From Pseudomonas sp. S30 (lineage in GTDB: Bacteria > Pseudomonadota > Gammaproteobacteria > Pseudomonadales > Pseudomonadaceae): a DNA stretch of 39,299 nt. Under the pieces are notes generated by a model that saw nothing but the letters and a program-made list of their open reading frames with translations, did no database searches and was not told the DNA's origin. Below, in pieces: positions 7,214 to 15,519 of the stretch; position 1 is the first letter of the stretch, and each line of letters opens with the position of its first letter. The position numbers and the translations under genes are program-made. Location of the stretch: assembly GCF_016518545.1 (NCBI RefSeq), contig NZ_JACVTO010000031.1, positions 1 to 39,299 on the forward strand. The letters are read 5' to 3'.

Positions 7214-7533
7214 GGATATATTGGGTTAAGGTGCTTAGTGAAACTCCTAGCTCGCTTAAAGGAATTACGACGATTGAATATCAGATTCCTGCATATGACC
7301 GTGCTGGGAATGTAATTGGCTATAAAACGCAGCCTTTTACTAAAACAGTATATAACCTTAAAGTTATTTCTGATCAAAAGGTTCTAGATCTCGGGCAGCA
7401 AGCTGCTGCCAATGGTTATTTGAAAGCGGTAGCTAGTGGTGATCGCCATTATGATAGCACGGCTGGAGGTATCACCTTTAGAGTTTATGTGGCTGAGAGG
7501 ACAGGAACTGTCCTTAATTCCCACCCGAAATAA
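7213..7533 (+). pseudogene. 3' fragment of a CdiA-CT tRNase-like toxin
   Basis: Open from the IS fragment: RIYWVKVLSETPSSLKGITT, IEYQIPAYDRAGNVIGYKTQ, TKTVYNLKVISDQKVLDLGQ, GGITFRVYVAERTGTVLNSH then PK. The pattern 'EY.IP..D..GN......KTVYD..VISD..M...G..AA..G' and the terminal FRVY...GTV.N.HP match what I recall of the CdiA family toxin C-terminal domain (CdiA_C_tRNase type), a tRNA nuclease. The main part of the toxin domain seems present, but it lacks the delivery part. A downstream cdiI-like gene supports the call. Confidence 0.65.
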
Positions 7534-7544
7534 TAGGGGGTTCT

Positions 7545-7907
7545 ATGAATGCATTATTTAATCAACCATATAGCAAGGCTGACCCGTACTGGGTAGTTAG
7601 GTGCTACATGGATATAATGTACTCGGACGGTAGGCTTATCAGAGCTCTTGAGTGAATTGTGAATAGGTGGGGCTATAGCACGGATGGGGCGTACTGTAAT
7701 TTTCCTGATGAAAACAGTCCGTTTGATGAGGAACGCTTTGAGGGGGTTGAGTTTTCTTATGGCTATCCGCCTAAAGATGAAGACACCATAGTTGTGAGCG
7801 AGGCTGTTTGTTCTAAATTCGTTCGGCTCGCTTGTGAAAAGTATCTTCAGATCCATCCGGAAGATACTGAGAAAATGAAAGAGCTTTTAGATAAGCTCTC
7901 TTTCTAA
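7545..7907 (+). pseudogene. CdiI-type immunity gene interrupted by a TGA codon
   Basis: With an AGGGGG ribosome site 4 bases upstream, the frame reads MNALFNQPYSKADPYWVVRC, YMDIMYSDGRLIRALE, then TGA at 7653-7655, and continues in the same frame IVNRWGYSTDGAYCNFPDEN, EGVEFSYGYPP and CEKYLQIHPEDTEKMKELLD. The whole resembles the ribonuclease toxin immunity protein CdiI, about 120 residues. TGG to TGA by one G-to-A change is the simplest explanation. Restart at the GTG at 7659 would give only an 82-residue C-terminal piece, so it is probably inactive. Confidence 0.7.
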
Positions 7908-8044
7908 CCCCTGACCGATATGCTCTGTAGCCATGAACAGATTGAATCGATAAAACCCGCTAGTCTGGCTGTGCCTGCTTCTATTGGCCTGGGCGGTTGT
8001 GGGCGTACAGCTTGCAACGCAGAACTTCCCGGAAGGGATTAAGC

Positions 8045-8165
8045 GCCTATTTGGCAAACGAAACTAGACCAGCCGCATCGTGAGGCGCTTCCTCAAGCTC
8101 GAGAAAAGCTATGCAGCGATGGTCGCCCTAACTTGCTCCCTGCGCTGCTTGCCACATTCCATCCA
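8045..8165 (+). mobile_element. Probable 3' remnant of an IS5-family transposase gene
   Basis: In one frame the stretch reads SRIVRRFLKLEKSYAAMVAL followed by TCSLRCL, resembling the final helix of IS5-type transposases ('R.(A/V).RF.KL..S..AMV.L.C..R.L'). It is short, has no upstream transposase frame and no recognised terminal repeat. It marks the right boundary of the accessory region, just before the core lysR-mmsAB genes. Confidence 0.45.
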
Positions 8166-8171
8166 TGAACC

Positions 8172-9122
8172 CTACCCCTCAGCAAACCGCACCTCGCACG
8201 TCTCCCCCATCAACAATGGTGCATTCGCCTCGGTCACCCCACGAATGTAATCCCACAACAGCGTGATCCGCTTCAACTTGCGCAAGTCCTCCCGGCAGTA
8301 CATCCAGAACTGCCGCGTCACCTCCACTTCCTCTGGCAGCACCGTCACCAGCCTCGCGTCCTGCGCGGCCAGGAAACACGGCAGGATCGCCAGGCCACGG
8401 CCTTGCAGCGCGGCCACGTACTGGGCGATCACGCTGGTGCTGCGCAGGTGAGCCTGGGCGTTGGGGATCAGGTTGCTCAGGTACAGCAGCTCGGAGCTGA
8501 ACGCCAGGTCGTCCACATAGCTGATGAAAGGGTGGTCTGCCAGGTCGGCGAGTTGCTGGATCGGCGCATGGCGGTCCAGGTACTCGGTGGTGGCGTATAG
8601 CCGCAGCCGGTAGTCGCACAGCTTGCAGCAGACATACGGGCCATGCTCGGGGCGCTCCAGCGCGATGACGATGTCGGCTTCGCGCTTGGACAGGCTGATG
8701 AAGTGCGGTAGCGGCAGGATGTCCACCGAAATCGCCGGCCAGGTGTCGACGAAGCGGCTCAGTTGCGGGGTGACGAAGAAGCTGCCGAAACCCTCGGTGC
8801 AGCCCATGCGCACGTGTCCGGACAGCGCCACTCCGGAGCCTGACACCTGCTCGCAGGCCATGTGCAGGGTGCTTTCGATCGACTCGGCGTAGCCCAGCAG
8901 ACGCTGCCCCTCGGCGGTGAGGATGAAGCCGTTAGTGCGCGATTTCTCGAACAGCAGCGTGCCCATCGCGCCCTCCAGCGAGCCGATACGCCGCGACACG
9001 GTGGTGTAGTCCACGGACAGGCGCTTGGCGGCGCTGCTGGCCTTGCGCGTGCGGGCCACTTCGAGGAAGAACTTCAGGTCGTCCCAGTTCAGCGGGCTGA
9101 GGGAGGTCGGGTCTTTTTGCAT
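8172..9122 (-). CDS. LysR-family regulator, probably of mmsAB
   Basis: A 316-residue protein with the start chosen at MQKDPTSLSPLNWDDLKFFL; the frame is open far beyond this on the minus strand but that part is antisense to mmsA. The winged helix-turn-helix is at about residues 12-70 (ARTRKASSAAKRLSVDYTTV, SRRIGSLE), followed by a LysR substrate-binding domain. The gene is divergent from mmsA with about 130 bp between them, the classical arrangement for a LysR activator of the neighbouring operon. Note that P. aeruginosa MmsR is an AraC-family protein, so the regulator type differs here. Inducer likely a valine-degradation intermediate (inferred). Confidence 0.85.
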   Translation of the reverse strand: MQKDPTSLSPLNWDDLKFFLEVARTRKASSAAKRLSVDYTTVSRRIGSLEGAMGTLLFEKSRTNGFILTAEGQRLLGYAESIESTLHMACEQVSGSGVALSGHVRMGCTEGFGSFFVTPQLSRFVDTWPAISVDILPLPHFISLSKREADIVIALERPEHGPYVCCKLCDYRLRLYATTEYLDRHAPIQQLADLADHPFISYVDDLAFSSELLYLSNLIPNAQAHLRSTSVIAQYVAALQGRGLAILPCFLAAQDARLVTVLPEEVEVTRQFWMYCREDLRKLKRITLLWDYIRGVTEANAPLLMGETCEVRFAEG

Positions 9123-9139
9123 GTTGATCCGGTTTTTTT

Positions 9140-9164
9140 GTGCATTCTTGTTGGATGTTTGCAC
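9140..9164. promoter_or_regulatory. Candidate LysR-type operator between lysR and mmsA
   Basis: An inverted repeat GTGCA-N15-TGCAC lies 18 bp upstream of the lysR start and 90 bp upstream of mmsA. LysR proteins bind dyads with a T-N11-A core in such divergent regions. Seen in sequence; role inferred. Confidence 0.35.
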
Positions 9165-9254
9165 TTCTATACTCGAAACCAGCCCCTGCACGCCACCCCG
9201 TTTCGCTGCGGCGTAGGCGTCTTCGTTCCGACAATAATTCCAAGGAGAGCGCAG

Positions 9255-10778
9255 ATGAACGCACCCCACACGGCCCCTGTCCAGGTCGACCAGGCCAAGC
9301 TGCTGATCGATGGGCAATGGGTCGAGTCCCGTACCCAGGAATGGCGCGATGTCGTCAACCCCGCCACCCAGCAGGTGCTGGCGCGAGTGCCTTTCGCCAC
9401 CGCCGAAGAGGTCGATGCCGCTGTGGCTGCCGCCCAGCGCGCCTTCAAGACCTGGCGCGACACGCCGATCGGCGCGCGCATGCGCATCATGCTCAAGTTG
9501 CAGGCCTTGATCCGCGAGCACAGCAAGCGCATCGCCGCGACCCTGAGCGCCGAGCAGGGCAAGACCCTGGCCGATGCCGAGGGCGACATCTTCCGTGGCC
9601 TGGAGGTGGTCGAGCATGCCGCTTCGATCGGCACCTTGCAGATGGGCGAGTTCGCCGAGAATGTCGCCGGTGGCGTGGACACCTATACCCTGCGCCAACC
9701 AATCGGTGTCTGCGCGGGCATCACCCCCTTCAACTTCCCGGCGATGATCCCGCTGTGGATGTTTCCCATGGCCATCGTCTGCGGCAATACCTTCGTGCTC
9801 AAACCGTCCGAGCAGGACCCACTGTCGACCCTGATGCTGGTCGAGCTGGCGCTCGAAGCCGGGGTACCGCCAGGCGTGCTGAACGTGGTGCACGGTGGCA
9901 AGCAGGTGGTGGACGCCCTGTGCACGCACACTGACATCAAGGCGGTCTCGTTCGTCGGCTCCACTGAAGTGGGCACCCACGTCTACAACCTCGCCAGCCA
10001 GCATGGCAAGCGCGTGCAGTCGATGATGGGCGCCAAGAACCACGCAGTGGTGCTGCCTGATGCCAACCGTACCCAGACCATCAATGCCCTGGTGGGCGCC
10101 GCCTTCGGCGCCGCCGGGCAGCGTTGCATGGCCACCTCGGTGGCGGTGCTGGTGGGCAAGGCACGTGAATGGCTGCCGGCGATCCGCGAGGCGGCCAGCC
10201 AGCTCAAAGTCAACGCTGGCAGCGAGCCAGGCACCGATGTCGGTCCGCTGGTTTCGCGGCGCGCCAAGGAGCGGGTGTTGAAGCTGATCGCCAGCGGCGT
10301 CGAGGAAGGCGCCACGCTCGAACTCGATGGCCGCGACGTGCAGGTGCCGGGCTACGAGCAGGGCAATTTCGTCGGCCCGACGCTGTTCTCCGGGGTGAAG
10401 GCCGACATGCAGATCTACACCCAGGAAATCTTCGGGCCGGTGCTGGTCACCCTGGAAGTCGACACCCTCGACGAGGCCATCGCGCTGGTCAACGCCAACC
10501 CGTTCGGCAACGGCACGGGGCTGTTCACCCAGAGCGGCGCGGCGGCGCGCCGGTTCCAGAGTGAAATCGACATCGGCCAGGTAGGTATCAACATTCCGAT
10601 CCCGGTGCCGGTGCCGTTCTTCAGCTTCACCGGCTCACGCGGTTCCAAGCTCGGCGACCTGGGGCCCTACGGCAAGCAGGTGGTGCAGTTCTACACCCAG
10701 ACCAAGACCGTCACCGCCCGCTGGTTCGACGACGACAGCATCGACGGCGGCGTCAACACCACCATCAGCCTGCGTTGA
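9255..10778 (+). CDS. mmsA: Methylmalonate-semialdehyde dehydrogenase (CoA-acylating)
   Basis: A 507-residue aldehyde dehydrogenase that converts methylmalonate semialdehyde (and malonate semialdehyde) with CoA and NAD+ to propionyl-CoA (or acetyl-CoA) and CO2, in valine, thymine and inositol breakdown. The oxyanion Asn is at about 160 (ITPFNFPAMIP), the NAD-binding FVGSTEVG at 233-240, and the catalytic Cys at 291 (AAGQRCMATS). PVPVPFFSFTGSRGSK near the end is typical of MmsA. The start ATG has a GGAGAG ribosome site. The frame stays open to 8862 but that part is antisense to the lysR gene. mmsB follows 10 bp downstream, forming the operon. Confidence 0.96.
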   Translation: MNAPHTAPVQVDQAKLLIDGQWVESRTQEWRDVVNPATQQVLARVPFATAEEVDAAVAAAQRAFKTWRDTPIGARMRIMLKLQALIREHSKRIAATLSAEQGKTLADAEGDIFRGLEVVEHAASIGTLQMGEFAENVAGGVDTYTLRQPIGVCAGITPFNFPAMIPLWMFPMAIVCGNTFVLKPSEQDPLSTLMLVELALEAGVPPGVLNVVHGGKQVVDALCTHTDIKAVSFVGSTEVGTHVYNLASQHGKRVQSMMGAKNHAVVLPDANRTQTINALVGAAFGAAGQRCMATSVAVLVGKAREWLPAIREAASQLKVNAGSEPGTDVGPLVSRRAKERVLKLIASGVEEGATLELDGRDVQVPGYEQGNFVGPTLFSGVKADMQIYTQEIFGPVLVTLEVDTLDEAIALVNANPFGNGTGLFTQSGAAARRFQSEIDIGQVGINIPIPVPVPFFSFTGSRGSKLGDLGPYGKQVVQFYTQTKTVTARWFDDDSIDGGVNTTISLR

Positions 10779-10788
10779 GGAGACCGCC

Positions 10789-11679
10789 ATGCGCATCGCA
10801 TTCATCGGCCTGGGCAACATGGGCGCGCCCATGGCGCGCAACCTGATCGAGGCCGGCCATACGCTGAACCTGTTCGACCTGAACAAGGCCGTGCTGGCCG
10901 AACTCGCCGAGCTGGGGGGACGGATCAGCGCCTCGCCCAAGGCCGCCGCCGCGGACAGCGAGCTGGTCATCACCATGCTGCCGGCTGCCGCCCACGTACG
11001 GGCGGTGTACCTGAACGAAGACGACGGCGTGCTGGCCGGGATCAGGCCGGGCACACCCGCCCTGGACTGCAGCACCATCGACCCGCAGACCGCCCGCGAC
11101 GTGTCCAGAGCCGCGGCCGCCAAGGGCATCGACATGGGCGACGCGCCGGTATCCGGCGGCACCGGGGGCGCTGCGGCGGGCACGCTGACCTTCATGGTCG
11201 GCGCCAGCGCCGAACTGTTCGCCACGCTCAGGCCAGTTCTGGAACACATGGGCCGCAACATCGTGCACTGCGGCGAAGTAGGCACCGGGCAGATCGCCAA
11301 GATCTGCAACAACCTGCTGCTCGGCATCTCGATGATCGGCGTCTCCGAGGCCATGGCCCTGGGCGACGCACTGGGCATCGATACTCAGGTGCTGGCGGGG
11401 ATCATCAACAGTTCCACCGGTCGCTGCTGGAGTTCGGATACCTATAACCCCTGGCCCGGCGTGATCGACACGGCGCCTGCGGCGCGTGGCTACACCGGTG
11501 GTTTCGGCGCCGAGCTGATGCTCAAGGACCTGGGGCTGGCCACCGAGGCCGCACGGCAAGTGCATCAGCCCGTGATGCTCGGTGCGCTGGCCCAGCAGCT
11601 GTACCAGGCGATGAGCCTGCGTGGCGAGGGTGGCAAGGATTTTTCGGCGATCGTCGAGGGGTACCGCCGCAAGGACTGA
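10789..11679 (+). CDS. mmsB: 3-hydroxyisobutyrate dehydrogenase
   Basis: A 296-residue NAD-dependent dehydrogenase oxidising 3-hydroxyisobutyrate to methylmalonate semialdehyde, the substrate of MmsA. It has the N-terminal Rossmann signature FIGLGNMGAPMA (5-16), substrate-binding DAPVSGGTGGA (118-128) and the catalytic Lys171 in GTGQIAKICNN. The length is normal for the family. It starts 10 bp after mmsA with GAGGAG as ribosome site, so the two are co-transcribed, and a strong hairpin terminator follows. Confidence 0.96.
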   Translation: MRIAFIGLGNMGAPMARNLIEAGHTLNLFDLNKAVLAELAELGGRISASPKAAAADSELVITMLPAAAHVRAVYLNEDDGVLAGIRPGTPALDCSTIDPQTARDVSRAAAAKGIDMGDAPVSGGTGGAAAGTLTFMVGASAELFATLRPVLEHMGRNIVHCGEVGTGQIAKICNNLLLGISMIGVSEAMALGDALGIDTQVLAGIINSSTGRCWSSDTYNPWPGVIDTAPAARGYTGGFGAELMLKDLGLATEAARQVHQPVMLGALAQQLYQAMSLRGEGGKDFSAIVEGYRRKD

Positions 11680-11700
11680 GGCAGGGAGGCGTGAACGCGA

Positions 11701-11729
11701 GGGGCGCGGAGCGATACCGCGCCCCTTTT
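11701..11729 (+). terminator. Rho-independent terminator of mmsAB
   Basis: A perfect 9-bp stem GGGGCGCGG / CCGCGCCCC with a 7-base loop, followed by TTTT, 21 bp after the mmsB stop. Confidence 0.85.
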
Positions 11730-11738
11730 CCGTCAGCC

Positions 11739-12083
11739 TCAGGCGAAGACGAAGTACTTGCGCACGGTCTCGACCACTTCCCAGGTGCCTTTCATGCCCG
11801 GTTCGATGACGAAGACGTCGCCGCCCTTCAGGTGCTTGGGCTCTTCACCCTCCGGGGTGATGATGCAGTAGCCTTCGAGGAAGTGGCAGAACTCCCACTT
11901 GTCGTAGTTGACCTCGAACTTGCCGGGGGTGCAGATCCAGGTGCCCATGATCTTGCTGCCGTCGGCCGACAGGTAGGCATTGAGGTTCACGGTGTGCGGC
12001 TCGCCGCCGATGCGTTTCCATTTGGTCGCGTCGACCACTGGGGTAGGGCAGGTTTCGCGCAGGACGGTGATGAAGTCGGACAT
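11739..12083 (-). CDS. Small cupin-domain protein (DUF861 type)
   Basis: A 114-residue single-domain beta-barrel protein. The motifs IMGTWICTPGKFEVNYD, EFCHFLEGYCIITPEG and GGDVFVIEPGMKGTWEV match the cupin family that includes the (S)-ureidoglycine aminohydrolase cupin domain (DUF861/EutQ-like). Substrate unknown. It is convergent to mmsAB, separated by the terminator, and read from its own promoter in the 137 bp before 12221. No signal peptide. Confidence 0.8.
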   Translation of the reverse strand: MSDFITVLRETCPTPVVDATKWKRIGGEPHTVNLNAYLSADGSKIMGTWICTPGKFEVNYDKWEFCHFLEGYCIITPEGEEPKHLKGGDVFVIEPGMKGTWEVVETVRKYFVFA

Positions 12084-12220
12084 GGCAGGGCTCCTGATGA
12101 CGGGCTGAATGACTCGTCACCATAGGGGGTCGAGTGCGGCGAGAGTTGCCTGCACTCGACGCTCACCTGTCTGGACGCGCTATTGCCGATCGCCAGGGTG
12201 GCACGAGCCACGACGCCTCT

Positions 12221-13153
12221 TCACGCCCACCAGTAGCGCACGAAATGGAAGAACACCGGCGCTGCGAAACACACCGAGTCCATGCGATCGAGCATGCCGC
12301 CATGACCTTCGATCATGTGGCCCCAGTCCTTGATGCCTCGGTCGCGCTTGATCGCCGACATCACCAGGCCGCCGAAGAAGCCCATGGCATTGACGGTCAG
12401 CGCCATCAGCGCCGCCTGCCAGAAGCTGAAGGGCGTGATCCAGCACAGTGCAGCGCCCACCAGGGTGGCCAGCGCCACACCTCCGGCCAGGCCCTCGACG
12501 GTCTTGGACGGCGACAGGTTGGGCGCCACCTTGCGCTTGCCGAACAGCTTGCCGCACACGTACTGCAACACGTCGCTGATCTGCACCACCAGGATCAGCC
12601 AGGCGATCAGCAGCAGGTTGCGGCCCTCAAAGCCGGGGATGTCCAGCGTCATCAGCGCAGGCACCGCCGACACGCAGTACACCGCGATCATCAAGCCCCA
12701 CTGTACCTTCGAGGCGCGCTCCAGAAAGCGCGTGGTATCGCCGCCGAAGCTGGCCAGGATCGGCAGCAGCAGGAACAGGTAGACAGGGATGAAGATGCTG
12801 AACAGCCCGTACCAGTCCATGGCGATCAGCAGGTACTGCACCGGCAGCGCCACGTAGAAGGCCGCCGCCAGCGCCGGATAGTCGCTGCGCCGGGTGGGCG
12901 TGAGCGTCATGAACTCGCGCAGGGCGTAGAACGACACGCAGTAGAACAGCAGGATCACGCCATATTTGCCGAAGATGAAGGCCAGGCCGATGACCAGCAC
13001 CATCACCCACCAGGCGTTGATGCGCGCATTGAGGTTGTCGATCACCGCGTGCGGGCCTGGGCCGGCGCGCCACTTCAACAGGCGCCCGACCAGGCTGGCG
13101 AGCAGCAGCAGTGCGCCGATGCCAATGAACAGGGACAGGGTGTTGGGTTCCAT
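12221..13153 (-). CDS. CdsA-type phosphatidate cytidylyltransferase (YnbB-like)
   Basis: A 310-residue polytopic membrane enzyme predicted to make CDP-diacylglycerol from phosphatidate and CTP. It carries the CdsA signature: SPSKTVEGLAGG (214-225), SAIKRDRGIKDWG (266-278) and GHGGMLDRMDS (283-293), plus an Asp in the QISDVLQY helix. It is the last gene of a six-gene minus-strand operon; its ATG is one base after the stop of the acyltransferase gene. Because an essential housekeeping cdsA normally lies with the dxr/bamA genes in Pseudomonas, this is a second, pathway-specific copy like E. coli ynbB (inferred). Confidence 0.9.
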   Translation of the reverse strand: MEPNTLSLFIGIGALLLLASLVGRLLKWRAGPGPHAVIDNLNARINAWWVMVLVIGLAFIFGKYGVILLFYCVSFYALREFMTLTPTRRSDYPALAAAFYVALPVQYLLIAMDWYGLFSIFIPVYLFLLLPILASFGGDTTRFLERASKVQWGLMIAVYCVSAVPALMTLDIPGFEGRNLLLIAWLILVVQISDVLQYVCGKLFGKRKVAPNLSPSKTVEGLAGGVALATLVGAALCWITPFSFWQAALMALTVNAMGFFGGLVMSAIKRDRGIKDWGHMIEGHGGMLDRMDSVCFAAPVFFHFVRYWWA

Positions 13154-13154
13154 T

Positions 13155-13790
13155 TCAGGCTTCCTTCGGGGCCAGGTTCAGCAGGGCTTCGCGGGCCCGC
13201 TCCAGAAACGCCTGCTTGGATTCGTCCGGCAGCACGCGCAGGGGCTCGCCGAAACTCAGGGTGCACAGCAGCGGCAGCGGCAGGGCGCGCCCCTTGGGCA
13301 TGACCCGGTTGAGGTTGGCGATCCATACCGGCACGACTTCGATCTGCGGTTGCGCCGCGGCCAGGTGGAACAGGCCGCTCTTGAATGGCAACAGCGGCTC
13401 GTCGCCCAGGTTGCGCGTGCCTTCCGGGAAGAAGATCAGCGAGTCGCCCTGGGCCAGGGCGTCGAGTGCCGGTTGCAGGGGATTGGCCTGCGCGTCGCTG
13501 CGTTGACGTTCGATGAGCACTCCGTCGAACACCTTGCGGATGATGAAGTCGCGCAGCCCAGGCTGGCGCCAGTAGTCGGCGCCAGCCACTGGCCGGGTAC
13601 GGCGGCGCAAGGGCTCGGGCAGGGACGCCCAGAGCAGGACGAAGTCGCCGTGGCTGCTGTGGTTGGCGAAGTACAGCCGTTGAACCGGCTGCGGCGTGCA
13701 GCCCAGCCACAGGGCACGCGCCCCGGTGACCAGGCGCGCGGCGCAGGTGATGGCGAAAGCGGTGAGGGCGGGCAGCATGGCGGGGTTCAT
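13155..13790 (-). CDS. 1-acylglycerol-3-phosphate acyltransferase (PlsC-like)
   Basis: A 211-residue acyltransferase. The start is set at MNPAMLPALT because its ATG overlaps the previous stop as ATGA (13790-13787). It has an N-terminal hydrophobic helix, the catalytic NHx4D motif as NHSSHGD (43-49) and the glycerophosphate-binding FPEGTR (121-126). It should acylate lysophosphatidate or a related lysolipid at the inner membrane, supplying phosphatidate to the CdsA homologue encoded next. E. coli ynbABCD lacks this component, as far as I recall. Confidence 0.9.
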   Translation of the reverse strand: MNPAMLPALTAFAITCAARLVTGARALWLGCTPQPVQRLYFANHSSHGDFVLLWASLPEPLRRRTRPVAGADYWRQPGLRDFIIRKVFDGVLIERQRSDAQANPLQPALDALAQGDSLIFFPEGTRNLGDEPLLPFKSGLFHLAAAQPQIEVVPVWIANLNRVMPKGRALPLPLLCTLSFGEPLRVLPDESKQAFLERAREALLNLAPKEA

Positions 13791-14218
13791 CCTGTGAAAG
13801 GCAAGGTCAGCAAGGCGATCAGGACCAGCAGCACTTGCAGTGCAAGGCACAGCCCCTGGCGCCGCAGCAGGGTCAGCGCTGCCTGGCTGCGGGTCGGCCA
13901 GTCGCGCGGGTCGCTGGGGCTGGCCTTGAGCTTGAGGTCGAAAAGCGCCTGGTCCAGTGAGCGGGTGTCCGCTTCCAGCTGAGTGCTATTGGCCAGGCGC
14001 GCGAACAGATCGGCGTCCAGCGACACCCGCAAGGCCCAGTATTTGTGGGCAACGCCTGACAGCAGCAGCAGGGCGCACAGCAGGGCGCTCGACGCCTGAA
14101 CGGCCAGCCCCAGTAGCGGTGCCAGACCGTAGACGACAGCGAGCAGGGTGAGTGCATCGGACCCGCGCTCCAGCTGTCGGCCGCGAGCGAGCAGCGCCGC
14201 GACCAGGTGCAGGTTCAT
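13787..14218 (-). CDS. Small membrane protein of the ynb-like operon, function unknown
   Basis: A 143-residue protein, MNLHLVAALLARGRQLERG onward. Two hydrophobic segments lie at about 25-60 (possibly two helices) and one at the C-terminus (LCLALQVLLVLIALLTLPF), flanking an acidic middle section with LDADLFARL and RSLDQALFDLKLKA. No catalytic motif is visible. Its ATG overlaps the stop of the phosphatase gene and its stop overlaps the acyltransferase start, both as ATGA, so translation is coupled on both sides. It may be a scaffold or head-group-transfer accessory protein (inference from context only). Confidence 0.75.
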   Translation of the reverse strand: MNLHLVAALLARGRQLERGSDALTLLAVVYGLAPLLGLAVQASSALLCALLLLSGVAHKYWALRVSLDADLFARLANSTQLEADTRSLDQALFDLKLKASPSDPRDWPTRSQAALTLLRRQGLCLALQVLLVLIALLTLPFTG

Positions 14219-15519
14219 GATTGGCCTCCCAGGCGTGACAGGGCCAGGCGATGCTCGGCGCGCAGCACCACGTGCGGTCGGGCCTGGCGAATCAGGGCCT
14301 CGGCGTGATCCACGTCGAGGCAGCGTCCACTCTGGATCAGCCAGGCGGCGACGGCGCTGGCGCTGCGCGAATAGCCCAGTGCGCAACAGACCAGCAATGG
14401 GCCGCGGCTGCGCAGGCGTTCGATACTGGCAGCCGCCTCGCGCAGCACCTCGGGCGTCGGTGCGATCAGATCCAGGCACGGCAGGCTGGTGCAGGCGGCC
14501 GAGGACGCGGGGATGGACAATTCCGCGCTCAGGTCCACGATCGCGGCGAAGCGTGCGGCCTGGCTGCGGCTCGGCAGCCGCCCCAGGTGAACGCCCTCCC
14601 AGACCTCATCGGGCTGGGGATGGCGCCAGGTCCACAGGCGTGAGTTGAGCCAGGCACCGAGCCGGTAGGGTGCCAGGAGCCACTGCACGGCGTTGGACGA
14701 TTGGCCACTGGCATTCTTCTGAAAGCCTGCGGCGCCGAAGAGTGAGTAATTGAGTGCCACCATGAGCAGGGACACTGCCGGCCATAACAGCCATAACCCG
14801 TAACCGCCAAGGTGCAGCGTCAGCCCGGCACACAGCAGGGCGCCCAAGGCATAGCCCAGCGCGATCCGCCAGCGTCGGCGGTCCCGCGCCAGCCTGGCTT
14901 GGGTCAGGGGCAGCGGCCCCTGCGCCGGCCACAACCAGACGCACAGCAGACCGACCAGTGCGCCAGTGGGTACATCGATGAAGTGGTGCTGCCAGGTGGT
15001 CAGTACCGAGACCCCGATCAACCCCATCCAGCCGTGCACGATCAAGCGCCAGCCCGAGCGGGCCGTGTGCCGAGCGAACATCGTCCAGATTATCACCAGC
15101 AGTGCGATATGCAGCGAAGGCGCCTGGTTGTAGGGCTTGTCGAAGCCCATCAACACCTCGAACAGCCAGCCGAACACACCGCCGAGCTCCGGGCGCTCGA
15201 AGGTGAAGCGCAGCGGCCACAGCAGAAAACAGGCGACGCTGATGCACTGTGCCGTCAGTAATGCCAGGGCATGGCGGTCCATCTCTCGACGCGTGTTCGG
15301 CAGCAGGAAGGACAAACCGTACAGCAGGTCGATCGACCAGTAGGGCAGTATGGTCCACGGCCACAATGGCACGTGCCGCTCCCAGTCGAACACCAGGGTG
15401 CCGATGTCGTCGCGACCGGCCGTGTAGCTGTTGGCCAGACCGTAGCTGAGAAAGAACAGCGGCCCGAGCAGCAACAGCCACAGCACACCGCGCCGGATGA
15501 GCCCGGCCTCGCGGGTCAT
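14215..15519 (-). CDS. PAP2-like membrane phosphatase fused to a dual-specificity phosphatase (YnbD-like)
   Basis: A 434-residue protein; the start overlaps the previous stop (TGATG at 15521-15517). Residues 1-265 hold several membrane helices with PAP2-type motifs APSLHIA (133-139) and WQHHFIDVPTG (176-186). Residues 300-434 form a soluble dual-specificity phosphatase domain with the P-loop CALGYSRSAS; Cys379 is the nucleophile and Arg385 the phosphate ligand, giving the Cx5R signature, although the usual His before Cys is replaced by Cys. The same fusion is found in E. coli YnbD. PTPMT1-like members of the DSP family dephosphorylate phosphatidylglycerophosphate, which suggests a head-group phosphatase role here (inferred). 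Confidence 0.88.
   Translation of the reverse strand: MTREAGLIRRGVLWLLLLGPLFFLSYGLANSYTAGRDDIGTLVFDWERHVPLWPWTILPYWSIDLLYGLSFLLPNTRREMDRHALALLTAQCISVACFLLWPLRFTFERPELGGVFGWLFEVLMGFDKPYNQAPSLHIALLVIIWTMFARHTARSGWRLIVHGWMGLIGVSVLTTWQHHFIDVPTGALVGLLCVWLWPAQGPLPLTQARLARDRRRWRIALGYALGALLCAGLTLHLGGYGLWLLWPAVSLLMVALNYSLFGAAGFQKNASGQSSNAVQWLLAPYRLGAWLNSRLWTWRHPQPDEVWEGVHLGRLPSRSQAARFAAIVDLSAELSIPASSAACTSLPCLDLIAPTPEVLREAAASIERLRSRGPLLVCCALGYSRSASAVAAWLIQSGRCLDVDHAEALIRQARPHVVLRAEHRLALSRLGGQS

Noticed and set aside
8862..9254. Extending MmsA upstream to 8862
   Set aside because: The extension is antisense to the LysR coding region; the ATG at 9255 has a good ribosome site and gives the family's length.
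8172..10043. Extending the LysR protein to 623 residues
   Set aside because: The extra N-terminal half lies antisense to mmsA, and the LysR helix-turn-helix must be near the N-terminus.
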